This document shows positions 25,131 through 31,653 of a stretch of DNA of 35,061 nucleotides, piece by piece (the first letter of the stretch is position 1; each line of letters begins with the position of its first letter). The DNA is from an uncultured Prevotellaceae bacterium (lineage in GTDB: Bacteria; Bacteroidota; Bacteroidia; Bacteroidales; Bacteroidaceae): contig CAMAFX010000021.1 of the NCBI GenBank assembly GCA_945833925.1, forward strand, positions 1 to 35,061, written 5' to 3'. The translations under genes and the position numbers were made by a program. The notes under the pieces were generated by a model. The model saw only the letters and a list, made by a program, of their open reading frames with translations. It was not told the origin of the DNA and did no database searches.

Positions 25131-25159
25131 CAATAATTCATAATTATTGCGTACCTTTG
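25131..25159 (+). promoter_or_regulatory. pyrE promoter -7 element with overlapping palindrome
   Basis: TACCTTTG (25152-25159) matches the -7 consensus. Directly upstream, CAATAATT (25131-25138) and AATTATTG (25142-25149) form a perfect 8-bp inverted repeat with a 3-bp centre, occupying the -33 to -7 spacer. No good -33 TTTG is present, which would suit an activator- or repressor-controlled promoter. AT-rich palindromes also occur by chance. Confidence 0.45.
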
Positions 25160-25191
25160 CCCTAAGAATCAAAAATTTTTAAGGTATTACT

Positions 25192-25824
25192 ATGAACAAT
25201 CTCGAAAACATTTTTGCCAGCAAGTTGCTGAACGTAAAAGCTATCAAGTTGCAACCAACAAACCCTTTCACATGGGCATCTGGTTGGAAGTCACCCTTCT
25301 ACTGCGACAACCGCAAGACTCTCTCTTATCCTGACTTGCGCAGCTTCGTAAAGATTGAGATAGCACGCATCATCTCTGAGAACTTCCTCGACGTCGACGC
25401 CATCGCAGGCGTTGCAACTGGTGCCATCGCACAGGGCGCCATGGTTGCCGACCTCCTCAACCTCCCATTCGTATACGTACGCAGCAAACCAAAGGATCAC
25501 GGTCTGGAGAACCTCATCGAGGGTGAACTGAAGCCAGGCATGAAGGTGGTTGTTGTAGAGGACCTCATCAGCACCGGCGGAAGCAGTCTGAAGGCTGTAG
25601 AGGCTATCCGCAACAACGGATGCGAGGTAGTGGGCATGGTTGCCAGCTACACCTATGGCTTCCCTGTTGCAGAGAAGGCATTCCAGGATGCTGACGTCAA
25701 ACTGTACACACTTACCAACTACGAGGCTGTCGTAAGCGAGGCTCTCCGCATCGGTTATATCACAGAGAACGACGTCGAGACTCTCAACGAGTGGCGCAAG
25801 GATCCTGCAAACTGGAACAAGTAA
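25192..25824 (+). CDS. pyrE: orotate phosphoribosyltransferase
   Basis: A 210-residue type I PRTase converting orotate and PRPP to OMP in pyrimidine synthesis. The opening LENIFASKLLNVKAIKLQPTN is followed by PFTWASGWKSPFYCDNR (substrate site) and the flexible-loop region FVYVRSKPKDHGLENLIEGE. The PRPP-binding motif is VVVVEDLISTGGSSLKA (~118-134). Length is typical. It has its own promoter-like sequence, is 22 bp ahead of the SRPBCC gene, and is probably co-transcribed with it and argH. No other pyr genes are nearby. Confidence 0.96.
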   Translation: MNNLENIFASKLLNVKAIKLQPTNPFTWASGWKSPFYCDNRKTLSYPDLRSFVKIEIARIISENFLDVDAIAGVATGAIAQGAMVADLLNLPFVYVRSKPKDHGLENLIEGELKPGMKVVVVEDLISTGGSSLKAVEAIRNNGCEVVGMVASYTYGFPVAEKAFQDADVKLYTLTNYEAVVSEALRIGYITENDVETLNEWRKDPANWNK

Positions 25825-25846
25825 ACCATCCGCAGCATTTATTCTT

Positions 25847-26332
25847 ATGACTAAATACGAAAGTACAATCAAGAGCAATCCTGCTCCTGTAGAGCGCGTG
25901 TACGCCAAACTCTCCGACCTCACCAACCTGCAGGTCATCCAGGAGCGTATGTCCGACCCTAACTTCGTCGAGGCTGCCAAGGCGCAGTTCGGCGACAAGG
26001 TCAACCCCGACCAGCTCGAGATGATTCAGCAGCGTGTCAAGGAGATGACGTTCGAGCGCGACTCTGTCACCACACACATCGACCAACTGGGCGCCGACCT
26101 CACACTCCACATCATCGAGCGCGAGGAGCCAAAACTCGTCAAGATGGAACTGCTGGGCTCGCCTGTTGCAGCCAACCTGTGGGTTCAACTTCTGCCAGGA
26201 AACGACGGCGGCACACGCATGAAACTTACCATCGGTGCCGACCTCAACTTCTTCATCAAGCAGATGGTGGGCAAGAAACTGAAGGAGGGCGTAGAACGCT
26301 TTGCCGACATGTTGGCAATGTTGCCATATTAA
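25847..26332 (+). CDS. SRPBCC family (START/Bet v1-like) protein
   Basis: A 161-residue soluble protein without signal sequence. It has the SRPBCC outline: an opening strand YESTIKSNPAPVERVYAKLSDLT, a helix with a DP-rich segment (~30-60), a curved sheet (TFERDSVTTHIDQLGADLTLHI, IEREEPKLVKMELLG, VAANLWVQLLPGNDGGTRMKLTIGAD in parts), and a long C-terminal helix (FIKQMVGKKLKEGVERFADMLA). Such folds bind hydrophobic ligands or act as chaperones; nothing more specific can be said. Homologues are often found next to pyrE in Bacteroidales (from memory). It is followed 20 bp later by argH. Confidence 0.75.
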   Translation: MTKYESTIKSNPAPVERVYAKLSDLTNLQVIQERMSDPNFVEAAKAQFGDKVNPDQLEMIQQRVKEMTFERDSVTTHIDQLGADLTLHIIEREEPKLVKMELLGSPVAANLWVQLLPGNDGGTRMKLTIGADLNFFIKQMVGKKLKEGVERFADMLAMLPY

Positions 26333-26352
26333 CACACTATCCATAACGACAA

Positions 26353-27684
26353 ATGAAACTCTGGGAAAAGAACTTTGAGATAAACAAGGAGATTGAACGA
26401 TTCACCGTAGGACGTGACCGCGAACTCGACCTCTACCTTGCCGAGCACGACGTACTGGGCTCAATGGCGCATATCACCATGCTCCAGAGCATCGGACTCC
26501 TCACCAAGGAAGAACTCGACCTCTTGCTTGCCGAACTGAAGAACATTCACGCCGAGGCAGTAGCCGGCAACTTCGTCATCGAGGAGGGTATCGAGGATGT
26601 ACACTCGCAGGTGGAACTGATGCTTACACGCAAACTTGGCGACATCGGCAAGAAGATACACTCGGGACGCTCGCGCAACGACCAGGTGCTGGTCGACCTC
26701 AAACTCTTCACTCGCCGACAGTTGCAGCACGTGGCAGAGGATGTCAAGTCCCTCTTTGACGAACTCATCAGGCAGAGCGAGAACTACAAGAACGTGCTCA
26801 TGCCTGGCTACACTCATCTCCAGGTGGCTATGCCCAGCAGTTTCGGACTGTGGTTTGGCGCATACGCCGAGAGTCTTGTCGACGACATGCTGTTCCTTCA
26901 GGCTGCATTCAAGATGACCAACCGCAACCCACTCGGCTCTGCTGCCGGATATGGTTCTTCGTTCCCACTGAACCGTCAGATGACAACCGACCTCCTCGGC
27001 TTCGACTCGATGGACTACAACGTTGTCTATGCCCAAATGGGACGCGGCAAGATGGAGCGCAACGTGGCTTTCGCCATGGCTTCCATTGCAGGCACCATCG
27101 CCAAGCTTGCCTTCGACGCCTGCATGTTCAACTCGCAGAACTTTGCATTCGTAAAACTGCCCAACGAGTGTACCACAGGCTCCAGCATCATGCCTCACAA
27201 GAAGAACCCCGACGTCTTCGAACTGACACGTGCCAAGTGCAACAAACTGCAGGCTCTGCCAACACAGGTCACTCTCATCATGAACAATCTGCCATGCGGC
27301 TACTTCCGCGACCTGCAGATCATCAAGGAGGTGTTCCTGCCTGCATTCCAGGAGTTGCGCGACTGTCTACAGATGACCGCCTACATCATCAACAAGATAA
27401 AGGTGAACGAGCATATTCTCGACGACCCACGCTACGACCTCATGTTCTCTGTCGAAGAGGTGAACCGACTCGCCACCGATGGAATGCCTTTCCGCGACGC
27501 CTACAAGAAGGTAGGCCTCGACATCGAGGCTGGCAACTTCAAGCCCGTCAAGGAGGTGCACCACACTCACGAGGGTTCCATCGGCAACCTCTGCAACGAC
27601 CGCATCACAGCCCTTATGGACAGCGTGTGGGGAGGCTTCAACTTCCACCGCATCGAGGAGGCTGAACAGTCGCTGCTGAAGTAA
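26353..27684 (+). CDS. argH: argininosuccinate lyase
   Basis: A 443-residue member of the fumarase/aspartase superfamily, catalysing the last step of arginine synthesis (argininosuccinate to arginine and fumarate). All three conserved regions are present: VELMLTRKLGDIGKKIHSGRS, the MPGYTHLQVAMPSSFG segment with the catalytic His-containing TH pair, and the signature GSSIMPHKKNPD (~277-288) with the catalytic Ser loop. It lacks the extreme N-terminal KLWGGRF form and begins MKLWEKNFEINKEIERF, as in other Bacteroidota. Length is slightly short but complete for this clade. No other arg genes are nearby. Confidence 0.96.
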   Translation: MKLWEKNFEINKEIERFTVGRDRELDLYLAEHDVLGSMAHITMLQSIGLLTKEELDLLLAELKNIHAEAVAGNFVIEEGIEDVHSQVELMLTRKLGDIGKKIHSGRSRNDQVLVDLKLFTRRQLQHVAEDVKSLFDELIRQSENYKNVLMPGYTHLQVAMPSSFGLWFGAYAESLVDDMLFLQAAFKMTNRNPLGSAAGYGSSFPLNRQMTTDLLGFDSMDYNVVYAQMGRGKMERNVAFAMASIAGTIAKLAFDACMFNSQNFAFVKLPNECTTGSSIMPHKKNPDVFELTRAKCNKLQALPTQVTLIMNNLPCGYFRDLQIIKEVFLPAFQELRDCLQMTAYIINKIKVNEHILDDPRYDLMFSVEEVNRLATDGMPFRDAYKKVGLDIEAGNFKPVKEVHHTHEGSIGNLCNDRITALMDSVWGGFNFHRIEEAEQSLLK

Positions 27685-27695
27685 CCACCCCACTC

Positions 27696-27709
27696 TCCCC
27701 CGAGGGGGA
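27696..27709. repeat. short GC hairpin after argH
   Basis: CTCTCCCCCGAGGGGGAATAAGG contains TCCCC (27696-27700) and GGGGA (27705-27709) around CGAG. It is of the same CTCCCC/GGGGAG type as the hairpins at 10324 and 27787. It could attenuate transcription after argH, but there is no T-run. Confidence 0.5.
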
Positions 27710-27753
27710 ATAAGGAAGAAAACGCAAAAAGTAGCAAAGATCGTAAAAAGCAC

Positions 27754-28350
27754 GTGAGAAAGCTAACCAGACATAACAAAGCCATGCAACTCCCCTCCAT
27801 CATACTGAGGGGAGTTGTGGCTTTCCTGCTGCTTGCCACCGCCGCCTGCACAGACATGGTGGTCAGCAACAAGTACTGCAACCTTCCGGCACACTTCACA
27901 TACAGTCCGGTGGTTGCCATCTCACAACTATACTCAGCCTGCAACTCCCAGGGGGAATGGACCACCATAACGGCAAAGAACGAGCAGTTCATCTTCGCCA
28001 ACCTTACAGGCAGCACACCAGTCAACCGCGCACAGCTTGACAACTTCCACGGTTTCTACATGGGTCTGTGCGGCTTCATCGTCGGACTGCCCAACATACC
28101 CGAGATGGGTTCGGACATGGCTGTCATCACCTGCTACGACCTTGCCTGCAGCAACTGCTACAAGGACAAGTCTGTCACACATCCGTTGCAACTACAGCCC
28201 GGTGGCTTCGCCTATTGCAAGTCGTGCGAACGTACGTACAACCTCAACAACCTCGGACAGATAAGCCGAGGCGATGCCGGCATCACCCTCTTCCGCTACC
28301 ACGTCTACTACGGCAACAACACCCTCACCATCAACAACTCACCGAAGTAA
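27754..28350 (+). CDS. lipoprotein with Rieske-like four-Cys C-terminal half
   Basis: A 198-residue protein of unrecognised function. The signal core (IILRGVVAFLLLATAAC) has a weak lipobox before Cys32, suggesting a lipoprotein. From ~125 on, the pattern CYDLACSNC (C132, C135), then a 19-residue loop, CKSCERTYNLN (C155, C158), GQISRGDAG and LFRYHVYYGNNTLTINN follows the layout of Rieske domains (C-x-H...C-x2-H-G...G-P-A...L..Y.V..G..L.I). Both cluster histidines are replaced by Cys, so a four-Cys metal site would be expected instead of a 2Fe-2S Rieske centre. This is inference from pattern. The start may be the ATG at 27784, which is immediately followed by an inverted repeat. It stands alone between argH and tRNA-Leu. 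Confidence 0.7.
   Translation: MRKLTRHNKAMQLPSIILRGVVAFLLLATAACTDMVVSNKYCNLPAHFTYSPVVAISQLYSACNSQGEWTTITAKNEQFIFANLTGSTPVNRAQLDNFHGFYMGLCGFIVGLPNIPEMGSDMAVITCYDLACSNCYKDKSVTHPLQLQPGGFAYCKSCERTYNLNNLGQISRGDAGITLFRYHVYYGNNTLTINNSPK
27787..27817. repeat. perfect 11-bp inverted repeat at the start of the lipoprotein gene
   Basis: CAACTCCCCTC (27787-27797) and GAGGGGAGTTG (27807-27817) form a perfect stem with a 9-nt loop, beginning directly after the ATG at 27784. It shares the CTCCCC/GGGGAG core of the hairpins at 10324 and 27696. It encodes the first part of the signal peptide (QLPSIILRGVV). Confidence 0.85.
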
Positions 28351-28375
28351 GGCAATATCTGCCAATGCCATAGTA

Positions 28376-28406
28376 CAAAGCCAATTGTTCCTGATTGATG
28401 GCTTTG
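28376..28406 (+). terminator. possible terminator hairpin after the lipoprotein gene
   Basis: CAAAGCCA (28376-28383) pairs perfectly with TGGCTTTG (28399-28406) across a 15-nt loop, 25 bp after the stop. There is no T-run on the plus strand, so it is a weak candidate. Confidence 0.35.
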
Positions 28407-28486
28407 ACTGAGTAAAAAACACGCCTATTTTACCCCATTTACAAAAATATTTTGCCAATAGTAATCGGTTATTCGTAATTATTCCT

Positions 28487-28494
28487 TATCTTTG
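28487..28494 (+). promoter_or_regulatory. -7 element of the tRNA-Leu promoter
   Basis: TATCTTTG matches TAnnTTTG and lies ~46 bp before the tRNA. No clear TTTG is seen 19-21 bp upstream. Confidence 0.55.
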
Positions 28495-28540
28495 CACCCG
28501 CAAAGGCGATCCTCCCGAGGAAAGACCACGCAACAAGGCT

Positions 28541-28628
28541 GCCCAGATGGTGGAATTGGTAGACACGAGGGACTTAAAATCCCTTGGCCATTGCGGCCGT
28601 ACGGGTTCGAGTCCCGTTCCGGGCACCA
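28541..28628 (+). tRNA. tRNA-Leu (anticodon TAA), CCA encoded
   Basis: A class II tRNA of 88 nt including CCA. The anticodon arm is AGGGA-CTTAAAA-TCCCT (anticodon TAA). The long variable arm is GGCC-ATTGC-GGCC and the T arm ACGGG-TTCGAGT-CCCGT. Acceptor GCCCAGA pairs with TCCGGGC except for an A5-C68 mismatch. The D region GGTGGAATTGGTAGACAC is typical of leucine tRNAs. Confidence 0.96.
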
Positions 28629-28634
28629 AAGAAA

Positions 28635-28672
28635 ATGGTTGGTAACAAACACGTTGCCAACCATATTTTTTT
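28635..28672 (+). terminator. intrinsic terminator of tRNA-Leu
   Basis: ATGGTTGG plus AAC (28635-28646) pair with GTT plus CCAACCAT (28653-28664), followed by ATTTTTTT. It starts 6 nt after the tRNA CCA end. Confidence 0.85.
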
Positions 28673-28685
28673 GAGAATCTGAAAA

Positions 28686-28893
28686 CTATTGAAGGAATCG
28701 AGCCTCGAGGGTGATGACACGCTCGTCGTCCATGCATTTGCGCCACTGTTGAGTGGAGGTCTTGCCTATCTCAACCTCACAGTAGCTATTGGTCTTAGTA
28801 AGATGTCAGTTTACCACTCTCTGCTTCATATTTCGCCGCATTTGCCACAATTGCGCAAAGGAGCAACAACAGCACAACGACTCGTCTCTTCAT
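28686..28893 (-). pseudogene. frameshifted small secreted-protein gene
   Basis: On the minus strand an ATG at 28893 opens a good signal peptide (MKRRVVVLLLLLCAIVANAA), then KYEAESGKLTSY and a stop. In the next frame, coding-like sequence continues (TKTNSYCEVEIGKTSTQQW... DDERVITLEARFLQ) to TAG at 28686-28688. The two halves join smoothly if one or two bases are restored near 28795-28805. The product would be a ~68-residue secreted protein with no recognised family. Alternatively the 32-residue N-terminal peptide is a chance ORF. The overlapping plus-strand ORF here shows no protein-like features. Confidence 0.45.
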
Positions 28894-29234
28894 TCTTATT
28901 TCTTGTTAATTTGTATTACACACGCTAAGCTACACTTTTTCATGTTTTATCTACACATTTTCCTTTAAAAAAATGTTAATCCTACGAAAAAGTCAAGGAT
29001 GAGTCTCAACACCAACAACACAGCGATAAGCAAACACATGCAAATGTTGAAAGAACAATGATGCTGGTGTAAATGTTTTTCGGAATAAAAGAAGAAAGGG
29101 AAAAGACGGCGTGAGGCTTACGGAAAGCCGTTACCACGAGCAAAACAGAAGGGCAAGTGCTCAAGAATAAAATTCCTATCAACTTGATTCACATGCAGTT
29201 ACATCATATAACAAAAGACCCGAGACAAGGTCAA
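28894..29234. other. non-coding AT-rich stretch
   Basis: 341 bp with no supported gene, RNA or terminator. A 50-codon stop-free minus-strand stretch (about 29040-29190) lacks an ATG and any recognisable pattern. Confidence 0.5.
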
Positions 29235-29342
29235 AAATCACGCAGCGTAATTTTAAAAATCACGGTGCGTGATTTCAAAAATCTCGGTGCGTGATTTGGT
29301 CAACTCACGCGCCGTGATTTTCCGACTCACGCTACGTCGCTT
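29235..29342. repeat. phased palindromic array 2 (five units, 22-bp period)
   Basis: Five palindromes with 3-nt centres lie at 29235-29253, 29257-29275, 29279-29297, 29302-29320 and ~29324-29342. Their centres are 29244, 29266, 29288, 29311 and 29333 (spacing 22, 22, 23, 22). Unit 2 is perfect: AAATCACG-gtg-CGTGATTT. Units 1, 3 and 4 each have one mismatch, and unit 5 is degenerate (ACTCACG-cta-CGTCGC). The array lies ~420 bp beyond the 3' end of the RAYT-like transposase and shares centres and spacing with the array at 7305-7411. Confidence 0.85.
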
Positions 29343-29536
29343 CAGAATAGTTCCTGCGAGTCCGATTTTGCGCCTTGTCGTGTAAAGTAATTTCGCATAA
29401 AGAAGCAATAGAAACAGAAGAAAAAGATTTTCCCCCACTCCCCCTTTATAAAAAGAAGAAAAAGACAAAGAAGAAAGGGGAGGGGAGGAGTGCGCGCGTG
29501 TACGCACGAGGTTTTGGCGCTATGCGCTATGTATAT

Positions 29537-29553
29537 CCCCCCCCCCTTTTTTT
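29537..29553. repeat. homopolymer tract C10-T7
   Basis: Ten C followed by seven T, preceded by TATGCGCTATGTATAT, in a 420-bp gene-free stretch (29343-29763). The rest of that stretch is purine-rich (29400-29490) or AT-rich and shows no gene. Such a tract is prone to length change. Confidence 0.9.
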
Positions 29554-29763
29554 AGTAAATGTTTGTAGAAATGCTAAGCTTCCTGATTTTTTTCGATAAA
29601 TTTCCGTACGAAAACAGAAAATGGTGGTATAATTGTAAGTGAATAGTTTTTTGAATCAAAAAAAGAATCTTTATATGGCTATGGAAAACAAGGAGCATGC
29701 AACAATTGAATATGGTTTTCAGAAGGCGGAGTACACGCCGAGAGACGCAGTGGGAGAGACATT

Positions 29764-30948
29764 CTACTTCCACCAATCATCACTCACGCCACTGATGATG
29801 CGAACCAATTCATTCATCGCAAGACACATCTCACGACTGATGGAGGGGATGCGCCCACCATGCTCGTCACGTTGCTCGGGCTGATACTCGTACTTCCAAC
29901 ACGTCATCTGCACATGGCGGTTTTCTGCCGTCGAATAAAAGGCCTTGCCTCCAGGCTTGTAACGGTCACTGAAACCGTTATCCATAAGTTCGATGAAAGG
30001 CAACTGCTCCTGCATCAGTTGTTTCATGATATCACGCTCCTTGGGACTGACGAATGCGCTTACCACCACAGCCCCTTCACGTGCCACCCGCATAACGGAT
30101 TCTTTCTGCTGTTCGAAAAAGGCAGCATCAGCACGATGACAGATGAGCGACACCTTACGTTCGGCAGACAGCAAGGCACGATTGCCCACATAGTCAAGAG
30201 CAAGAAGCCGGGAATCTCCAGGCTGGCGCTTAAGACGCTGGCTCACCTTGCCCTGCAACGACAGGCACTTCTCGGGATTACACCCAATCCTGGGATCTGC
30301 AGCGACGGCAGCAAGGGCGCGCTCTAATGTCCAATTCCAGGACTGTCCATTACGCACAACACGGAAGCGATCAGGCCTGGATCGTGTAACAAGGCGTTTA
30401 CGAGGATTGTCGCGTATGTACTGACGCTTTATCTCTATCTCCTCTTCTGTCACCGCCTCCACATCGTTATAGCCACGCACCATGAGGGCAGGACCACGGA
30501 AGGAACGCGTGTGGTCCTTGTCCTGCCATTCCGGCGCACGAGCGCCTTTTACATATGTCATCTCGCGCCACGGTATGCCCAGCGTGTCCCAATAGCCATG
30601 CGTGCATCCAACCATGAATCCACAAACGATTTGTCCAAGATGCTTCTTGTTCTCTGCTTTCAGATGTACCAATCCATGCACGTGCTCTGGCATTACTTGA
30701 AACTCTATGTTTTCTATCCCTGGATATATAGAAGGGCTACGTTTCCAACTCTCTTCTACTTTTCGTCCCAGTTCTGTCAGTACACACCGTGGGGCATTCT
30801 CGCTGCCATCTTCTGCATTGTGGTCGCCGGTGATGTATCCTAATACTGGGGCTTCTCCTCTTGTGTTTAGGGTTATATGAAACCACCCCTCTGTGTAATC
30901 GTTGAGGGGATTGCGCTTTAGGGCATCGGGAGTTGCTGCCTCTTTCAT
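29764..30948 (-). CDS. HUH/Y1 (RAYT-like) transposase fused to a DprA/LOG-like Rossmann domain
   Basis: A 394-residue intact protein. The N-terminal half (~15-200) is a Y1_Tnp/REP-associated tyrosine transposase-like domain. GWFHITLNTR is the first strand, the HUH metal motif is MPEHVHGLVHL (H89, H91), and the catalytic Tyr (Y177) lies in the family motif QYIRDNPRKR. Such enzymes nick single-stranded palindromic DNA through a 5'-phosphotyrosine. The C-terminal half (~250-394) is unrelated to known RAYTs. LDYVGNRALLSAERKVSLICHRA, REGAVVVSAFVSPKERDIM and LPFIELMDNGFSDRY follow the DprA/LOG Rossmann pattern (GN-x2-LL, strand-loop, VVSGF/VSAF, nucleotide or ssDNA pocket). The longest ATG start is 30948. 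Coding-like sequence extends 16 codons further to an ATA at 30996 (INKSLSLTPEQIAKIR), perhaps a lost start. No terminal inverted repeats are visible, so it is probably single-copy and domesticated. Confidence 0.8.
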   Translation of the reverse strand: MKEAATPDALKRNPLNDYTEGWFHITLNTRGEAPVLGYITGDHNAEDGSENAPRCVLTELGRKVEESWKRSPSIYPGIENIEFQVMPEHVHGLVHLKAENKKHLGQIVCGFMVGCTHGYWDTLGIPWREMTYVKGARAPEWQDKDHTRSFRGPALMVRGYNDVEAVTEEEIEIKRQYIRDNPRKRLVTRSRPDRFRVVRNGQSWNWTLERALAAVAADPRIGCNPEKCLSLQGKVSQRLKRQPGDSRLLALDYVGNRALLSAERKVSLICHRADAAFFEQQKESVMRVAREGAVVVSAFVSPKERDIMKQLMQEQLPFIELMDNGFSDRYKPGGKAFYSTAENRHVQMTCWKYEYQPEQRDEHGGRIPSISREMCLAMNELVRIISGVSDDWWK

Positions 30949-31140
30949 GCGTATCTTGGCTATTTGTTCTGGAGTTAGTGACAGCGATTTATTTATGTTT
31001 TATTGAGGGATGATGATAATTTCTCATTGTTTCTGGATATTTGTTTTGGTCGGAACAACGCACTGCCGGAGACTCTCTGGCAAAAGTAATATGATCCAAG
31101 AGACATAGCATACACTAAACCAGAGACATAACGGGCGATG

Positions 31141-31171
31141 CAAAAGTACTAAATATGAACGAATCCGCAAA
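31141..31171 (-). promoter_or_regulatory. promoter of the transposase gene
   Basis: On the minus strand TTTG (31171-31168) and TACTTTTG (31148-31141) are 19 bp apart, an exact -33/-7 match. The start near 31134 would give a ~140-185-nt leader, depending on which start codon is used. Confidence 0.65.
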
Positions 31172-31451
31172 AATATAAAATACATTTCTTGCTTATGACT
31201 GGAACACAAAGAACAAGCCAATGGACCATCCGGAGTGAGAATGCAGACAGCCGAAAGGCAGACAAACGCAAATACAGGCACTTTTGACAAGGCGATGTTG
31301 CAAAGACACGCGCCAAACTGTTAAAAATCTGTTAAAAGAGAGCCGGCAAGCAAAGGAAGACAGATTAAGGAATAATTTTGCGATATGATATTAAAATGAT
31401 ATCAGAAACAGACGCGACAATCAATACTCAAAAGAAGAAAAAAGAGAACAC

Positions 31452-31600
31452 AACAAGCAGAGAAGTAACGCAACAATAAGAAAAAAAAAAAAACAAGCAG
31501 AGAAGTAACGCAACAATAAGAAAAAAAAAACAAGCAGAGAAGCAACGCAACAATAAGAAAAAAAAAGGCAAAGAAGCAACGCAACAGCAAGAAAGAAAAC
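31452..31600. repeat. A-rich tandem repeat, ~4 copies of 35-40 bp
   Basis: The unit AACAAGCAGAGAAG(T/C)AACGC plus AACAATAAG and an A-run starts at 31452, 31492 and 31529, with a diverged fourth copy at ~31564. Periods of 40, 37 and 35 bp differ only through the A-run length (12, 9-10, 8). It lies 55-200 bp upstream of the SPFH gene. The minus-strand Leu/Phe-rich ORF across it is an artefact of the repeat. Confidence 0.9.
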
Positions 31601-31653
31601 AAAAGAGTTTGCAATAAAAGAACCAAAGAATATAATATTTAATAATTTAGACT

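Larger units (their letters stand above)
30949..31653. other. long intergenic region between divergent transposase and SPFH gene
   Basis: About 700 bp with no convincing gene. It holds the transposase promoter (31141-31171), a second TACTTTTG-like box on the minus strand (31088-31081), a plus-strand TAATTTTG at 31373-31380, and the A-rich tandem repeat 31452-31600. A TTTG at 31608-31611, 19 bp before TATAATAT (31631), could be the SPFH promoter. Confidence 0.5.

Noticed and set aside
26850..27665. 271-codon plus-strand ORF inside argH
   Set aside because: Shadow frame of argH, rich in Arg/His/Gln, with no independent start context.
28689..28928. 79-codon plus-strand ORF after tRNA-Leu
   Set aside because: The opposite strand explains the region better, with a clear signal peptide and a frameshifted continuation.
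29235..29342. CRISPR array
   Set aside because: Units are palindromes of 19 bp with only 3-4 bp between them; there are no unique spacers and no cas genes.
29253..29507. 84-codon minus-strand ORF running into palindromic array 2
   Set aside because: Its end is the translated repeat array and its start is low-complexity; no promoter or family pattern.
29639..29884. 81-codon plus-strand ORF overlapping the transposase 3' end
   Set aside because: Half of it is antisense to the transposase; the unique part is too short to support.
31452..31600. CRISPR array or IS remnant
   Set aside because: The repeats are contiguous, A-rich and differ only in A-run length; no spacers or transposase fragments.
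31402..31626. Leu/Phe-rich 74-codon minus-strand ORF resembling a membrane peptide
   Set aside because: It is produced entirely by translating the A-rich tandem repeat; hydrophobicity is a by-product of poly-T.
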